Under the pieces are notes generated by a model. That model ran no database searches and was not told the origin of the DNA. It saw only the letters and a program-made list of their open reading frames with translations. DNA of 50,534 bases, taken from the NCBI RefSeq assembly GCF_019061205.1, contig NZ_JAHQYH010000009.1, positions 1 to 50,534 of the forward strand, read 5' to 3'. Both the position numbers and the translations under genes were made by a program. Positions 1-7,660 of this stretch are shown here, piece by piece. The stretch comes from Apilactobacillus waqarii. Lineage in GTDB: Bacteria > Bacillota > Bacilli > Lactobacillales > Lactobacillaceae. The first letter of the stretch is position 1. Each line of letters begins with the position of its first letter.

Positions 1-293
1 CTGCATGCTTTTGAAACAAATGGTAAGACCGTCACCGCATACGCCAGAATCTTCAAGGATGGTGACCACGTTACATTCGGGCGTGTCTTAACTACCCAAC
101 AAGTCCGCGGCACGGTAAGGGTAAGGAACTCTTGGAATACATTCTAAAAGTTATCAAAGAAAACTTCCCTAACACCAAGGTCGAAATCGACGCCCAAGCA
201 CATGCAGTTGGTTACTACGAAAAAGGCGGTTTCAAAATTACCAGTGAACCATTTATCGAAGCAGGCATCGATCACATCAAGATGGAATATTAA
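1..293 (+). pseudogene. GNAT acetyltransferase (ElaA-like), 5'-truncated by the window and frameshifted
   Basis: The visible part reads as the C-terminal two thirds of a small GNAT N-acetyltransferase of the ElaA type: a strand ending GRVLTTQQVRG, then the acetyl-CoA loop and helix, then the AVGYYEKGGF segment typical of the family C-terminus. Reading frame 1 is good to about position 113 and then hits a stop at 145. The similarity resumes in frame 3 (GKGKELLEYIL) and runs to the TAA at 291. One missing base near 113-116, inside the RGxGxGK acetyl-CoA binding loop, explains both halves. The true start lies left of the window. Either the gene is broken or there is a sequencing error in this single spot; the rest shows no other damage. 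Function and substrate are not known. Confidence 0.75.
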
Positions 294-300
294 GCAAAAT

Positions 301-333
301 AAAAAAGCCTACCGAAATCGGTAGGCTTTTTTT
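301..333. terminator. Bidirectional intrinsic terminator
   Basis: A perfect GCCTACCG / CGGTAGGC stem with an AAAT loop is flanked by A6 and T7, so it can stop the acetyltransferase transcript from the left and the converging minus-strand secreted-protein transcript. Confidence 0.9.
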
Positions 334-337
334 AAGG

Positions 338-1153
338 TTAGAAGTTAAGGTTTTCAGCAATAGTGCTGGTGCTTGGAGTATAGTTGAATGTAAATGAGCT
401 AAAGTCAGAAGCAGAAGAAGCATCTGAGCCAACAAAGGTTAAGTTTACAACTTGTTGGCTATTTGCCGGAATATCAATAGCACTACCTGACCAAGCTGGG
501 TCAAGTCTCAAAGCTGCACTATTAGATGCAATGTATGTGTCTGATCCTGAAGCAAATATATCACTAGTTCCATCTCCAAAAAATGCGTGATCACTGTCTG
601 TATCATAGTTATATACCTTTAAAGTCAATGTCATAGCAGTCTTATATTGGGAATTATTAGTCAAATTATAGTAAGTAATTCCCTTTAAATAAATAGCATG
701 CTTAAACGCAGCATCAGCGTTATTTTGATCACTAACAAGTTGGTCGTTATATGACTTATATTGTTTGTTATTGTATTCAACTACAACATTGCCATTTCCA
801 CCAGGATTAATAGTTAAAGTTGGGTTCTTGTAAGTAATTGGAGTAGGTCCAGCAGGATTCTTTACAACATGCTTCTTAACAGCCTTCTTAGCTGGCTTCT
901 TCTTAGTTACTTTCTTCTTTTTCTTAGCTACCTTTTTCTTTGAATGCTTTTTAGTAGCCTTCTTCTTACTCTTCTTTGTTGCCTTCTTGTGTTTCTTTGA
1001 AGACTTCTTTGCTTTCTTGTGCTTCTTAGTGTCTTTATGATGAGTAGCAGCGTTTGCTTCTACTGATGTAAAGGCGCTGACAGAAGTTGATGCACTAGCA
1101 GCAAAAAGTGTTAAAACTGCCAAAATGGCAAGAAATGACTTTTTGATTTTCAT
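338..1153 (-). CDS. Secreted lysine-rich protein with C-terminal Ig-like (DUF4352-type) domain
   Basis: The 271-residue product starts with a typical Sec signal peptide (MKIKKSF, hydrophobic core, likely cleavage after the ANA near residue 35). Residues about 38-98 are a strongly basic tract of Lys/His/Thr/Ser/Ala in short KKH, KKS and KKA units. Residues about 105-271 are a Thr/Asn/Ser-rich beta-type domain with no cysteines, resembling DUF4352-like immunoglobulin folds of lactobacillar surface proteins. No LPxTG or membrane anchor is visible, so attachment, if any, would be ionic through the basic tract to teichoic acids. The RBS AGGGGG lies 8 bases before ATG. The gene is monocistronic with its own promoter and terminator. 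Function unknown; a cell-surface or adhesion role is inference. Confidence 0.8.
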   Translation of the reverse strand: MKIKKSFLAILAVLTLFAASASTSVSAFTSVEANAATHHKDTKKHKKAKKSSKKHKKATKKSKKKATKKHSKKKVAKKKKKVTKKKPAKKAVKKHVVKNPAGPTPITYKNPTLTINPGGNGNVVVEYNNKQYKSYNDQLVSDQNNADAAFKHAIYLKGITYYNLTNNSQYKTAMTLTLKVYNYDTDSDHAFFGDGTSDIFASGSDTYIASNSAALRLDPAWSGSAIDIPANSQQVVNLTFVGSDASSASDFSSFTFNYTPSTSTIAENLNF

Positions 1154-1212
1154 ATCAAAATCCCCCTAATGTATGTAACAAAATTAAAATATAATTGCAA
1201 TAAATTAATAAT

Positions 1213-1240
1213 ATTATAACCTTCGTTTAAAGTCTATCAA
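1213..1240 (-). promoter_or_regulatory. Sigma-70 type promoter of the lysine-rich secreted protein gene
   Basis: On the minus strand TTGATA (1235-1240) and a perfect TATAAT (1213-1218) are separated by 16 bases, about 60 bases before the ATG at 1153. Confidence 0.7.
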
Positions 1241-1605
1241 TAATTACATACATGCAAATAAGTTTATGTTAATAAAAAACTTAAGAAGACCAATATTTAT
1301 ATGATTTTCTAGGAGCTTTTCAGATCCAAGATTTTGAACAAATTGCATCTATGTCATTTTTTATATACAAATGTTCATGTTTATAAGAAACAAAAGAATT
1401 TAACACATTTTGACACATACAATCCAAAATCATTTGTGATTTTACTAACTTATCATTCATCTATAATTTTTTTATTTTTACTTCGTGTCCAATAATTCAT
1501 CATTATCGACTCTTAAATGAATATTTATGAACTCGGTGTTTATTTTTAACTTTTTCACTAAATTTATTTCCGTTAGAACCCTTGATACAATAGTTAAAAA
1601 TCAAT
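1241..1605. other. AT-rich intergenic region with no recognisable gene
   Basis: I see no open frame with an RBS, no RNA family and no clear repeat. The stretch is very AT-rich. A TACAAT near 1588 could be a -10 for the downstream zinc-ribbon gene, but no good -35 accompanies it. Confidence 0.4.
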
Positions 1606-1620
1606 AAGGAGGAGTTAATC

Positions 1621-1881
1621 ATCATTCATTTAAAGTGTCCGATTTGCGGTAATTTATTCTTCAATCAAATTAAATGCAAGTACTGTCGTCTTATCACTGC
1701 TCAATTAAAAAGAGATCTGAAAAAATCATATAAACGATTTACAAATTCTTTTGATAAAAACGTCCGCCACATGAGTCGATTTGGTGATGAAAGACTCCTA
1801 CCACTACTAGCATTTATTTGTGCAATTGTGACCGTCGTTGTTATCGATTTAATCCTGGTATTAATATCTTACATTCCATAA
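1621..1881 (+). CDS. Small zinc-ribbon protein with one C-terminal transmembrane segment
   Basis: An 86-residue reading frame begins IIHLKCPICGN and contains a CPxC...CKYC zinc ribbon at residues about 6-24, a basic middle (LKRDLKKSYKRF) and a hydrophobic helix (LLPLLAFICAIVTVVVIDLIL) ending shortly before TAA. No ATG, GTG or TTG precedes the ribbon in frame. A strong AGGAGG at 1607-1612 sits 8 bases before ATC (1621) and 11 before ATT (1624), so a non-standard ATC or ATT start is the best reading; the coordinate given assumes ATC. Short zinc-ribbon membrane proteins of this layout are common in lactobacilli, without known function. The alternative is a broken gene that has lost its start. 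Confidence 0.6.
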   Translation: MIHLKCPICGNLFFNQIKCKYCRLITAQLKRDLKKSYKRFTNSFDKNVRHMSRFGDERLLPLLAFICAIVTVVVIDLILVLISYIP

Positions 1882-1914
1882 AAAAAGAGGGCCAGCTTAT
1901 ACTGACTCTCTTTT
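1881..1914. terminator. Imperfect bidirectional terminator between converging genes
   Basis: AAAAGAG pairs with CTCTTTT and an inner CAG with CTG around a CTTATA loop. It follows the stop of the zinc-ribbon gene and overlaps the last codons of the converging antiporter gene. Confidence 0.55.
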
Positions 1915-3060
1915 ACGTTTCCATAATACGACTGGTTTTAAAATTAGTGGTGCTAAAATAGTTGTAACAATAATTACAGCAATCAATGTTGAATAATAAC
2001 TTATTGAAATAAAGTGACTGTCTAATCCAGCTTGGGCGATAACAATACCGACTTCACCACGGCTTATCATCCCTGCCCCTATTTCAACTGAATTCGCGAA
2101 ATCAATTCGACTAAGTTTCGCACCGATAAAGGCACCCAAGAATTTTGTTATTACAGCTAAAACCGTAAGGATGGAAAACATTAAGAAGTGATCGTAGACA
2201 CCATTGACTTGCATATCAACCCCAATGCTTACAAAGAAAATTGGAATAGGCAGCAACGTACTTAGTCCCTTTAGTCTAGCTAATAAAACCCTTTTAAACT
2301 TTGTCTGACTAGCAATTAGTCCAGCAAAGAACGCTCCTGTAACAGCACTTAATCTAACCATTTCAGCAGTTCCGGCCAATAATAAACATAATAGAAATGA
2401 ATATAGACCAGCGCTTGCAGGACTAACTTCAAAAATTTTGAATAATAGCGTTACAATCTTATAGCAAAGCCATAAGAATAAGAAAAATACAATTTGCAAA
2501 ATAATTAGAAACAACGCATCTGAATTTCCATGTCCTCTTCCCACTCCCAAAACAGGAATAGAAACACTTAATAGAACAATTGAAATAATATCATCGGCTA
2601 CCGCAGCAGCTAAAATAGTAATTCCAGCTGATGATGTTAGCTCCTGCATTTCTTCTAATACAGCAACTGAAATCGAAACAGAGGTTGCTGCAAAAACAAT
2701 TCCGATAAATGCACTTTCAATAATAGAAAGTTGAAAATATCTACACATTAGATAAATGGATCCGACTGGAAATACTACTCCAAAAAGAGCAACAATGACT
2801 CCCCGACCAAAATACTTCTTCAATCTATCAATGTCGCAAGTTAAACCGGCACCAAACATCAATAATGCAGCCCCCAATGATGCTAATGCAATTACAATAT
2901 CTTGACGGTGAATCACTCCTAAGACAGATGGTCCTAGGACTACTCCTCCCATGATTTGTCCGACAACATCCGGAATATGTATCTTAGAAGCCAGCATTCC
3001 AAAAAATTTCGCAAAAACAATCATTAAAAACAATGCGATTAAATAATTCAAATAAATCAT
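1897..3060 (-). CDS. Na+(K+)/H+ antiporter, NapA/KefB-type (CPA2 family)
   Basis: This 387-residue polytopic membrane protein has about 12 hydrophobic segments and the CPA2 sodium/hydrogen exchanger fold. The conserved AATSVSISVAVLEEM segment comes first, followed by the paired acidic motif ADDI in AAVADDIISIVLLS, the cation-binding Asp-Asp of electrogenic antiporters. The length matches the short NapA type; the C-terminal TrkA-N/RCK domains of KefB/KefC are absent. It would exchange Na+ (or K+) for protons across the plasma membrane. ATG at 3058-3060 lies behind an RBS-like GGGGAGA. It stands alone, convergent with the upstream zinc-ribbon gene and divergent from the DUF1275 gene. Ion specificity cannot be read from sequence. 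Confidence 0.85.
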   Translation of the reverse strand: MIYLNYLIALFLMIVFAKFFGMLASKIHIPDVVGQIMGGVVLGPSVLGVIHRQDIVIALASLGAALLMFGAGLTCDIDRLKKYFGRGVIVALFGVVFPVGSIYLMCRYFQLSIIESAFIGIVFAATSVSISVAVLEEMQELTSSAGITILAAAVADDIISIVLLSVSIPVLGVGRGHGNSDALFLIILQIVFFLFLWLCYKIVTLLFKIFEVSPASAGLYSFLLCLLLAGTAEMVRLSAVTGAFFAGLIASQTKFKRVLLARLKGLSTLLPIPIFFVSIGVDMQVNGVYDHFLMFSILTVLAVITKFLGAFIGAKLSRIDFANSVEIGAGMISRGEVGIVIAQAGLDSHFISISYYSTLIAVIIVTTILAPLILKPVVLWKRKRESV

Positions 3061-3165
3061 TCTCCCCGAATAAAAACAATTCTATTTATTTTGAAACAAT
3101 ATGGTTGTACTATTTATAAATAACTTAGTTATAACTTATTACTTTAGAGAAAGGGAGTCAATGTT

Positions 3166-3858
3166 ATCGACGCACCTCACCCCGCCCGCTTCGGTGAAAA
3201 AATATCAACGGCATTCTTCTTAACCTCAATCGGTGGTTGTCTTGATGCCTACACTTACATCGAACATGGTGGAATATTTGCAAGTACCCAAACAGGGAAT
3301 TTAATTTTGTCCGCATTAGCGTTGACACAATTCAATTATGGTCACTTCTTAGAAAGAATTTTACCGGTGATTGCATTTTCAATCGGAATTCTATTAGCTA
3401 ATTGGATTCACCATAATCTAGATAAAAATAAACTAAACTACTGGAAGGTCTATATTTTAGCCATTGAAATTGCAGTCTGTACAATCGTGGGATTTTTGAA
3501 ATACAATGTTCCACAATTAATGATCACGACTTTAATGTCTTTGACAACGGCCCTTCAACTTTCAACATTTAATACAATGTCTGGATTGGGATACTCCAAC
3601 ATGTTTAGTACTGGAAACCTTCAAAAAACAATGAATAATCTATTCTTGTATTTGGAGACTAAAAAACACGAATTCAAGACCAAGTTACTTTACTACGGTG
3701 GTCTGGTTTTAAGTTTTCTATGCGGAGCTTTTGAGGCCAGCATCTTATCACTTTTCTTCCATACTAAGACCATCTGGGTTGTCGGATTGGAATTAATCGT
3801 CATTCTTGTATTCCAAATTCGATGCATCCTAATCTATCGACATGAAAACCAACTATAA
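3166..3858 (+). CDS. DUF1275 (YoaK-family) membrane protein
   Basis: The protein is about 230 residues, the usual length of DUF1275/YoaK inner-membrane proteins, with about six hydrophobic segments and the family features LDAYTYIEHGGIFASTQTGN near the N-terminus and MSGLGYSNMFSTGNLQ in the middle. The homologous frame is open from a stop at 3145 and contains no standard start before family similarity begins. The RBS AAGGGAG (3151-3157) is 8 bases from an in-frame ATC (3166), while the ATG at 3161 is out of frame and ends after 21 codons. A TTG at 3307 would delete the conserved N-terminus and is unlikely. Thus either ATC initiation, or a frameshift (there is an A6 run at 3196-3201 where the ATG frame could slip by -1). 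Function unknown. Confidence 0.7.
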   Translation: MDAPHPARFGEKISTAFFLTSIGGCLDAYTYIEHGGIFASTQTGNLILSALALTQFNYGHFLERILPVIAFSIGILLANWIHHNLDKNKLNYWKVYILAIEIAVCTIVGFLKYNVPQLMITTLMSLTTALQLSTFNTMSGLGYSNMFSTGNLQKTMNNLFLYLETKKHEFKTKLLYYGGLVLSFLCGAFEASILSLFFHTKTIWVVGLELIVILVFQIRCILIYRHENQL

Positions 3859-3859
3859 A

Positions 3860-3883
3860 AAAGACCCTATGGGGTCTTTTTTT
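3860..3883 (+). terminator. Intrinsic terminator of the DUF1275 gene
   Basis: AGACCC / GGGTCT stem with a short TATG loop, followed by seven T, two bases after the stop codon. Confidence 0.85.
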
Positions 3884-3959
3884 GTGTTTTTCATTCGGAT
3901 TTCACTTATTAAACGTTAGTATATCAATACTTTGGGCACGATATGTAAGTATTCAATTT

Positions 3960-3991
3960 GAACATTTTTAGACAAAATTCCAAAAATGTTC
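3960..3991. repeat. 10-bp perfect inverted repeat upstream of nrdD
   Basis: GAACATTTTT (3960-3969) and AAAAATGTTC (3982-3991) are exact reverse complements separated by 12 bases, without a T tract beyond. It lies about 85 bases upstream of the nrdD -35 element. It could be an operator or a structured transcript segment; no known regulator site is recognised. Confidence 0.5.
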
Positions 3992-4073
3992 GACGAAAAA
4001 AGGCGAAATCACTCATCACTACGTATTATGAGAAAATTAAATTATTATAATCATTCAGTACGCACTATTCAAA

Positions 4074-4101
4074 TTGACATTCAAGAATGTTTTTATACTA
4101 T
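4074..4101 (+). promoter_or_regulatory. Promoter of the nrdDG-suf operon
   Basis: A consensus -35 TTGACA (4074-4079) is followed after 16 bases by TACTAT (4096-4101). The -10 lies inside the upstream NrdR box. The TTG of this -35 is in frame with nrdD but is a promoter element, not a start codon. Confidence 0.8.
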
Positions 4102-4141
4102 ATATGCGTGTTAACATTATTTCAGACACAAGTTATAGTGT
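4095..4141 (+). promoter_or_regulatory. Tandem NrdR boxes
   Basis: Box 2 (4126-4141) is ACACAAGTTATAGTGT, an ACAC-N8-GTGT dyad close to the NrdR consensus. Box 1 (4095-4110) has a perfect left half, ATACTATATAT, and a degenerate right half, and covers the promoter -10. The starts are 31 bases apart, three helical turns, the spacing known for paired NrdR boxes of class I, II and III reductase operons. NrdR is the ATP/dATP-sensing zinc repressor of nrd genes; its gene is not in this window. Confidence 0.75.
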
Positions 4142-4166
4142 ATATTTTAAGGATAGGACTGATATA

Positions 4167-6341
4167 ATGTTTGATAAAACTTTTGCCCATTTAAACGTTA
4201 TAAAGAATTCTGGTGACAAGACCAAATTCTATAAATACAAGATTGATTTTGTGCTAAATCAACTGGGTATTAGTAAGGAAGATAACAAGCGTTTCTTTGA
4301 ACGTTTGAACCTATTTACTAAGGATCAAGAAGAAATTACCTCAAGTCATATTCATGACTTCATCATTCAATTTCTAGAAGAAAATGATTTCTTAGATGCT
4401 AAAGAGCAATACTTAAAATATGAACAAAAAGACATTGAAAAATTCAAGAAAGCAACCGATGTAAAGGCTCGAATCGACCAACTATTCAACCGTTACGATC
4501 GTGTTGTTCACGAAAATGCCAACAAAGATAGTAACGTCTTTAACACCCAAAGAGACCTAGAAGCAGGGGCTGCCAGCAAGGCCATTGGTCTTCAAATGCT
4601 ACCTCCACTAGTTGCCAAAGCGCACCTTAGAGGTGACATTCACTGGCACGATTTAGACTACTCACCAGCAACTCCTGAAACCAACTGTTGCTTAGTTGAT
4701 TTTGCAGAAATGTTGAATAACGGTTTTAAGATTGGTAACGCCGAAGTTAAATCACCTCGCTCAATCCAAACTGCGACCGCTCAAGTTTCTCAAATCATCG
4801 CCAACGTAGCATCCCTACAATACGGTGGTCTGTCATTCGATCGTGCTGATGAAGTACTAGCTCCATTTGCCGAGATCAACTACGAAAAGCACTTAAAGAC
4901 TGCTTCAGAATGGGTCGAAGAAGACAAGCGCGAAGAATACGCTAAGGACCGTACTAAGAAGGACATCTTCGACGCTATGCAATCACTAGAATACGAAATT
5001 AACACTCTATACTCATCACAAGGTCAAACACCTTTCACTACTGTTAGTTTCGGTCTAGGTACCAGCTGGATTGAAAAGGAAATTCAAAAAGATATCCTAA
5101 GAATTCGTATTAAAGGACTTGGTAAGGAACGTCGTACTGCCATCTTCCCTAAGCTAATCTATGTATTGAAGAAAGGCTTAAATTTAAATCCTAACGATGA
5201 AAATTACGACGTGAAAGAACTAGCCATCGAATGTGCTACAAAGCGTATGTATCCTGATATTTTGATGTACGACAAACTTTGTGAAATCACTGGTGACTTC
5301 AAGGCACCTATGGGTTGTCGATCATTTCTACCTAAGTGGACTGACGAAAATGGTAAAGCCGTAAACGCTGGTCGTATGAACTTAGGTGTTGTTACCGTTA
5401 ACCTTCCTCGTATTGCATTATTGGCCAAGGGTGACATGGACTTATTCTGGCACATCTTTGAAGAAAAGCTAGGTATCGTTCACCAAGCCATGGCATACCG
5501 TATCGAAAGAACTAAGGAAGCCAAACCAGATAACGCCCCACTACTATACAAGTACGGTGCATTTGGCAAACGTCTAAAATCAACTGATAGTGTTGATGAA
5601 CTATTCAGAAACGAACGTGCCACAGTATCACTTGGTTACATCGGACTATACGAAGTCGGTACTGCCTTCTTCGGTCCTGATTGGGAATCAAACCAAGAAG
5701 CCCACGACTTTACTGTCAGCATCGTCGCTGAACTAAACCGTCTATGCCGTGTATGGAGTAAGGAAAGTGGATATCACTACAGTCTATACTCCACTCCAGC
5801 CGAATCATTAACCGATACATTCGCTCAAGACGATATCGAAAAATTCGGTAAGGTTAAAGACATCACAGATAAGGAATACTACACTAACAGTTTCCACTAC
5901 GATGTTAGAAAACGTCCTAACCCATTTGAAAAACTAACATTTGAAGAAGCTTATCCTCACTATGCCTCAGCAGGATTCATTCACTACTGTGAATACCCTA
6001 ACTTAAAGCAAAACCCTAAGGCACTAGAAGCCGTTTGGGACTGGGCATACGATCACGTTGGATACCTAGGTACCAACACTTCAATCGATAAGTGCTTCAA
6101 GTGTGGTTTCAAGGGTGAATTTGAAGCTACCGCCCGTGGTTTCAAGTGTCCTCAATGTGGTAACCATGATCCTAAGTACTGTGACGTTGTTAAGAGAACT
6201 TGTGGTTACTTAGGTAACCCTCAAGCACGTCCAATGGTTCACGGTCGTCACGTTGAAATTTCATCACGTCAAAAGAATATGTCGAAAGGAATGGTAGAAA
6301 GTGTCGCACATGAAGAGACAGCCAAACAATCCAAAGCCTAA
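4167..6341 (+). CDS. nrdD: Anaerobic (class III) ribonucleoside-triphosphate reductase, large subunit
   Basis: Reduces ribonucleoside triphosphates to deoxynucleotides under anoxia with a glycyl radical and formate. A degenerate ATP-cone lies at about residues 10-85, then the ten-stranded barrel with ETNCCLVD (thiol Cys) and MGCRSFLP (second active-site Cys). A C-terminal zinc site, CFKCG...CPQCG, precedes the glycyl-radical loop RTCGYLGNPQARPMVHGRH. The length of 724 is normal. I choose ATG 4167, preceded by ATAGGA at 8 bases; longer reading to TTG 4074 would translate the promoter and NrdR boxes. nrdG overlaps its 3' end. Regulation is probably by NrdR. Confidence 0.97.
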   Translation: MFDKTFAHLNVIKNSGDKTKFYKYKIDFVLNQLGISKEDNKRFFERLNLFTKDQEEITSSHIHDFIIQFLEENDFLDAKEQYLKYEQKDIEKFKKATDVKARIDQLFNRYDRVVHENANKDSNVFNTQRDLEAGAASKAIGLQMLPPLVAKAHLRGDIHWHDLDYSPATPETNCCLVDFAEMLNNGFKIGNAEVKSPRSIQTATAQVSQIIANVASLQYGGLSFDRADEVLAPFAEINYEKHLKTASEWVEEDKREEYAKDRTKKDIFDAMQSLEYEINTLYSSQGQTPFTTVSFGLGTSWIEKEIQKDILRIRIKGLGKERRTAIFPKLIYVLKKGLNLNPNDENYDVKELAIECATKRMYPDILMYDKLCEITGDFKAPMGCRSFLPKWTDENGKAVNAGRMNLGVVTVNLPRIALLAKGDMDLFWHIFEEKLGIVHQAMAYRIERTKEAKPDNAPLLYKYGAFGKRLKSTDSVDELFRNERATVSLGYIGLYEVGTAFFGPDWESNQEAHDFTVSIVAELNRLCRVWSKESGYHYSLYSTPAESLTDTFAQDDIEKFGKVKDITDKEYYTNSFHYDVRKRPNPFEKLTFEEAYPHYASAGFIHYCEYPNLKQNPKALEAVWDWAYDHVGYLGTNTSIDKCFKCGFKGEFEATARGFKCPQCGNHDPKYCDVVKRTCGYLGNPQARPMVHGRHVEISSRQKNMSKGMVESVAHEETAKQSKA

Positions 6342-6882
6342 GGAATGGCTTGCAAAAGACTTAAGCCAACAATATATTGCTGACTATAAGCCATTTAACT
6401 TCGTTGATGGTGAGGGAATCCGTTGCAGTATCTATGTTTCTGGTTGCAAGTTCTTATGCCCCGGCTGTTACAATGTCGCCTCACAAAACTTCCATTACGG
6501 ACAACCTTACTCACAAGATTTAGAAGACCAAATCATCGAAGATATGAAAAAAGATTACGTTCAAGGTCTTACCCTCTTGGGTGGAGAACCATTCTTGAAT
6601 ACTCAAGTTTGTCTTCGTTTATGCAAACGAGTTAGAGAAGAATTCGGCCACACCAAGGACATCTGGTCATGGTCAGGTTACACATTCGATGAATTGCTAA
6701 AAGATTCATATGACAAATTAAAACTACTTTCAATGATCGACATCCTAGTTGATGGTCGTTTCATGGAAGACCAAAAAGATTTAACTCTTCAATTCCGCGG
6801 TAGTGCTAACCAAAGAATTATCAATGTGCCAAAGTCACTTGAAGAAAACAAGGTCGTACTTTGGGACAAGTTAGTTCACTAG
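6301..6882 (+). CDS. nrdG: Anaerobic ribonucleotide reductase-activating protein
   Basis: A radical-SAM enzyme that installs the glycyl radical on NrdD using S-adenosylmethionine and a [4Fe-4S] cluster. The cluster ligands are visible as CKFLCPGC (C49, C53, C56 from the GTG start), preceded by the DGEGIRCSIYVSGC block, and LLGGEPF follows as the SAM-binding glycine motif. The 193-residue length and N-terminal PKPKEWLAKDLSQQYIADY are typical of Lactobacillales NrdG. It overlaps nrdD by 41 bases. GTG 6301 has an AAGGA 10 bases upstream; ATG 6310 is the alternative. Its TAG stop is built into the AGGAGG ribosome binding site of sufC, so translation of the two operon halves is linked. Confidence 0.95.
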   Translation: MSHMKRQPNNPKPKEWLAKDLSQQYIADYKPFNFVDGEGIRCSIYVSGCKFLCPGCYNVASQNFHYGQPYSQDLEDQIIEDMKKDYVQGLTLLGGEPFLNTQVCLRLCKRVREEFGHTKDIWSWSGYTFDELLKDSYDKLKLLSMIDILVDGRFMEDQKDLTLQFRGSANQRIINVPKSLEENKVVLWDKLVH

Positions 6883-6892
6883 GAGGATTATT

Positions 6893-7660
6893 GTGTTAAA
6901 AATTGAAAACCTACACGTTAAAATCAATGAAACCGATGAAGAAGTCATCAAGGGTCTAAACTTAACCATCCCCGACGGCGAAGTCCATGTCATCATGGGC
7001 CCCAACGGAACCGGTAAGTCCACCCTTTCTCAAACCATCATGGGTTCTCCCAAGTATTCAATTACTGAAGGAACCATCTCATTTGATGGCAAGGAATTGA
7101 ACGACATGGCAACTGATGAACGTGCCCGTTTGGGTCTCTTTATTGGTATGCAATACCCTACTGAAATCAGCGGGATTAAAAATGTCGACTTCATTCATGC
7201 CGCAATGAATGCGGTGGCTGATAAACCAGTATCAGTTTTAGACTTCATGAAGCGTCTAGACTTCGTCATGGACTTCTTGGATATCGACGAATCATACACT
7301 GATAGATACCTTAACGAAGGTTTCTCCGGTGGTGAAAAGAAGCGTAACGAAATTCTTCAAATGATGATGATTCAGCCCAATCTAGCCATCTTAGATGAAA
7401 TCGATTCTGGACTAGATATCGACGCCTTAAAAGTCGTTTCAAAGGGAATCAATCACATGCGAGACAATCACTTCTCTTCACTTATCATCACCCACTACAA
7501 CCGTATCTTACGTTACGTTAAACCAGACGTCGTTCACGTTATGATGGGTGGTCGTGTCGTTACCAGCGGTGACTACCACCTAGCCGAACAACTAGAACAA
7601 AACGGTTATGCCCAATTGCGTGATCAATTAGGCATCGACGTAAAGCTGGTGGATGAATAA
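6893..7660 (+). CDS. sufC: Fe-S cluster assembly ATPase SufC
   Basis: Cytosolic ABC-type ATPase that drives the SufBCD scaffold on which Fe-S clusters are built. Walker A GPNGTGKST (residues 36-44), ABC signature FSGGEKKRNEILQM and Walker B LAILDEIDSGLD are intact; the H-switch is in ITHYNRIL. The 255-residue length is normal for SufC and there is no membrane partner. The start is GTG 6893, 6 bases after AGGAGG (6881-6886), which itself overlaps the nrdG stop; there is no terminator or promoter in the 10-base gap. It is therefore most likely cotranscribed with nrdDG. sufD follows with a one-base TAATG overlap. Confidence 0.97.
   Translation: MLKIENLHVKINETDEEVIKGLNLTIPDGEVHVIMGPNGTGKSTLSQTIMGSPKYSITEGTISFDGKELNDMATDERARLGLFIGMQYPTEISGIKNVDFIHAAMNAVADKPVSVLDFMKRLDFVMDFLDIDESYTDRYLNEGFSGGEKKRNEILQMMMIQPNLAILDEIDSGLDIDALKVVSKGINHMRDNHFSSLIITHYNRILRYVKPDVVHVMMGGRVVTSGDYHLAEQLEQNGYAQLRDQLGIDVKLVDE

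Noticed and set aside
384-590. Open frame on the plus strand opposite the lysine-rich secreted protein gene
   Set aside because: No RBS, no family resemblance, fully inside a convincing gene on the other strand.
3307-3858. DUF1275 gene starting at TTG 3307
   Set aside because: It would remove the conserved LDAYTYIEHGGIFASTQTGN segment and lacks an RBS.
4074-4166. In-frame TTG extension of nrdD to 4074
   Set aside because: The TTG is part of the -35 TTGACA, and the extension would translate the -10 and both NrdR boxes; ATG 4167 has a well-placed RBS.
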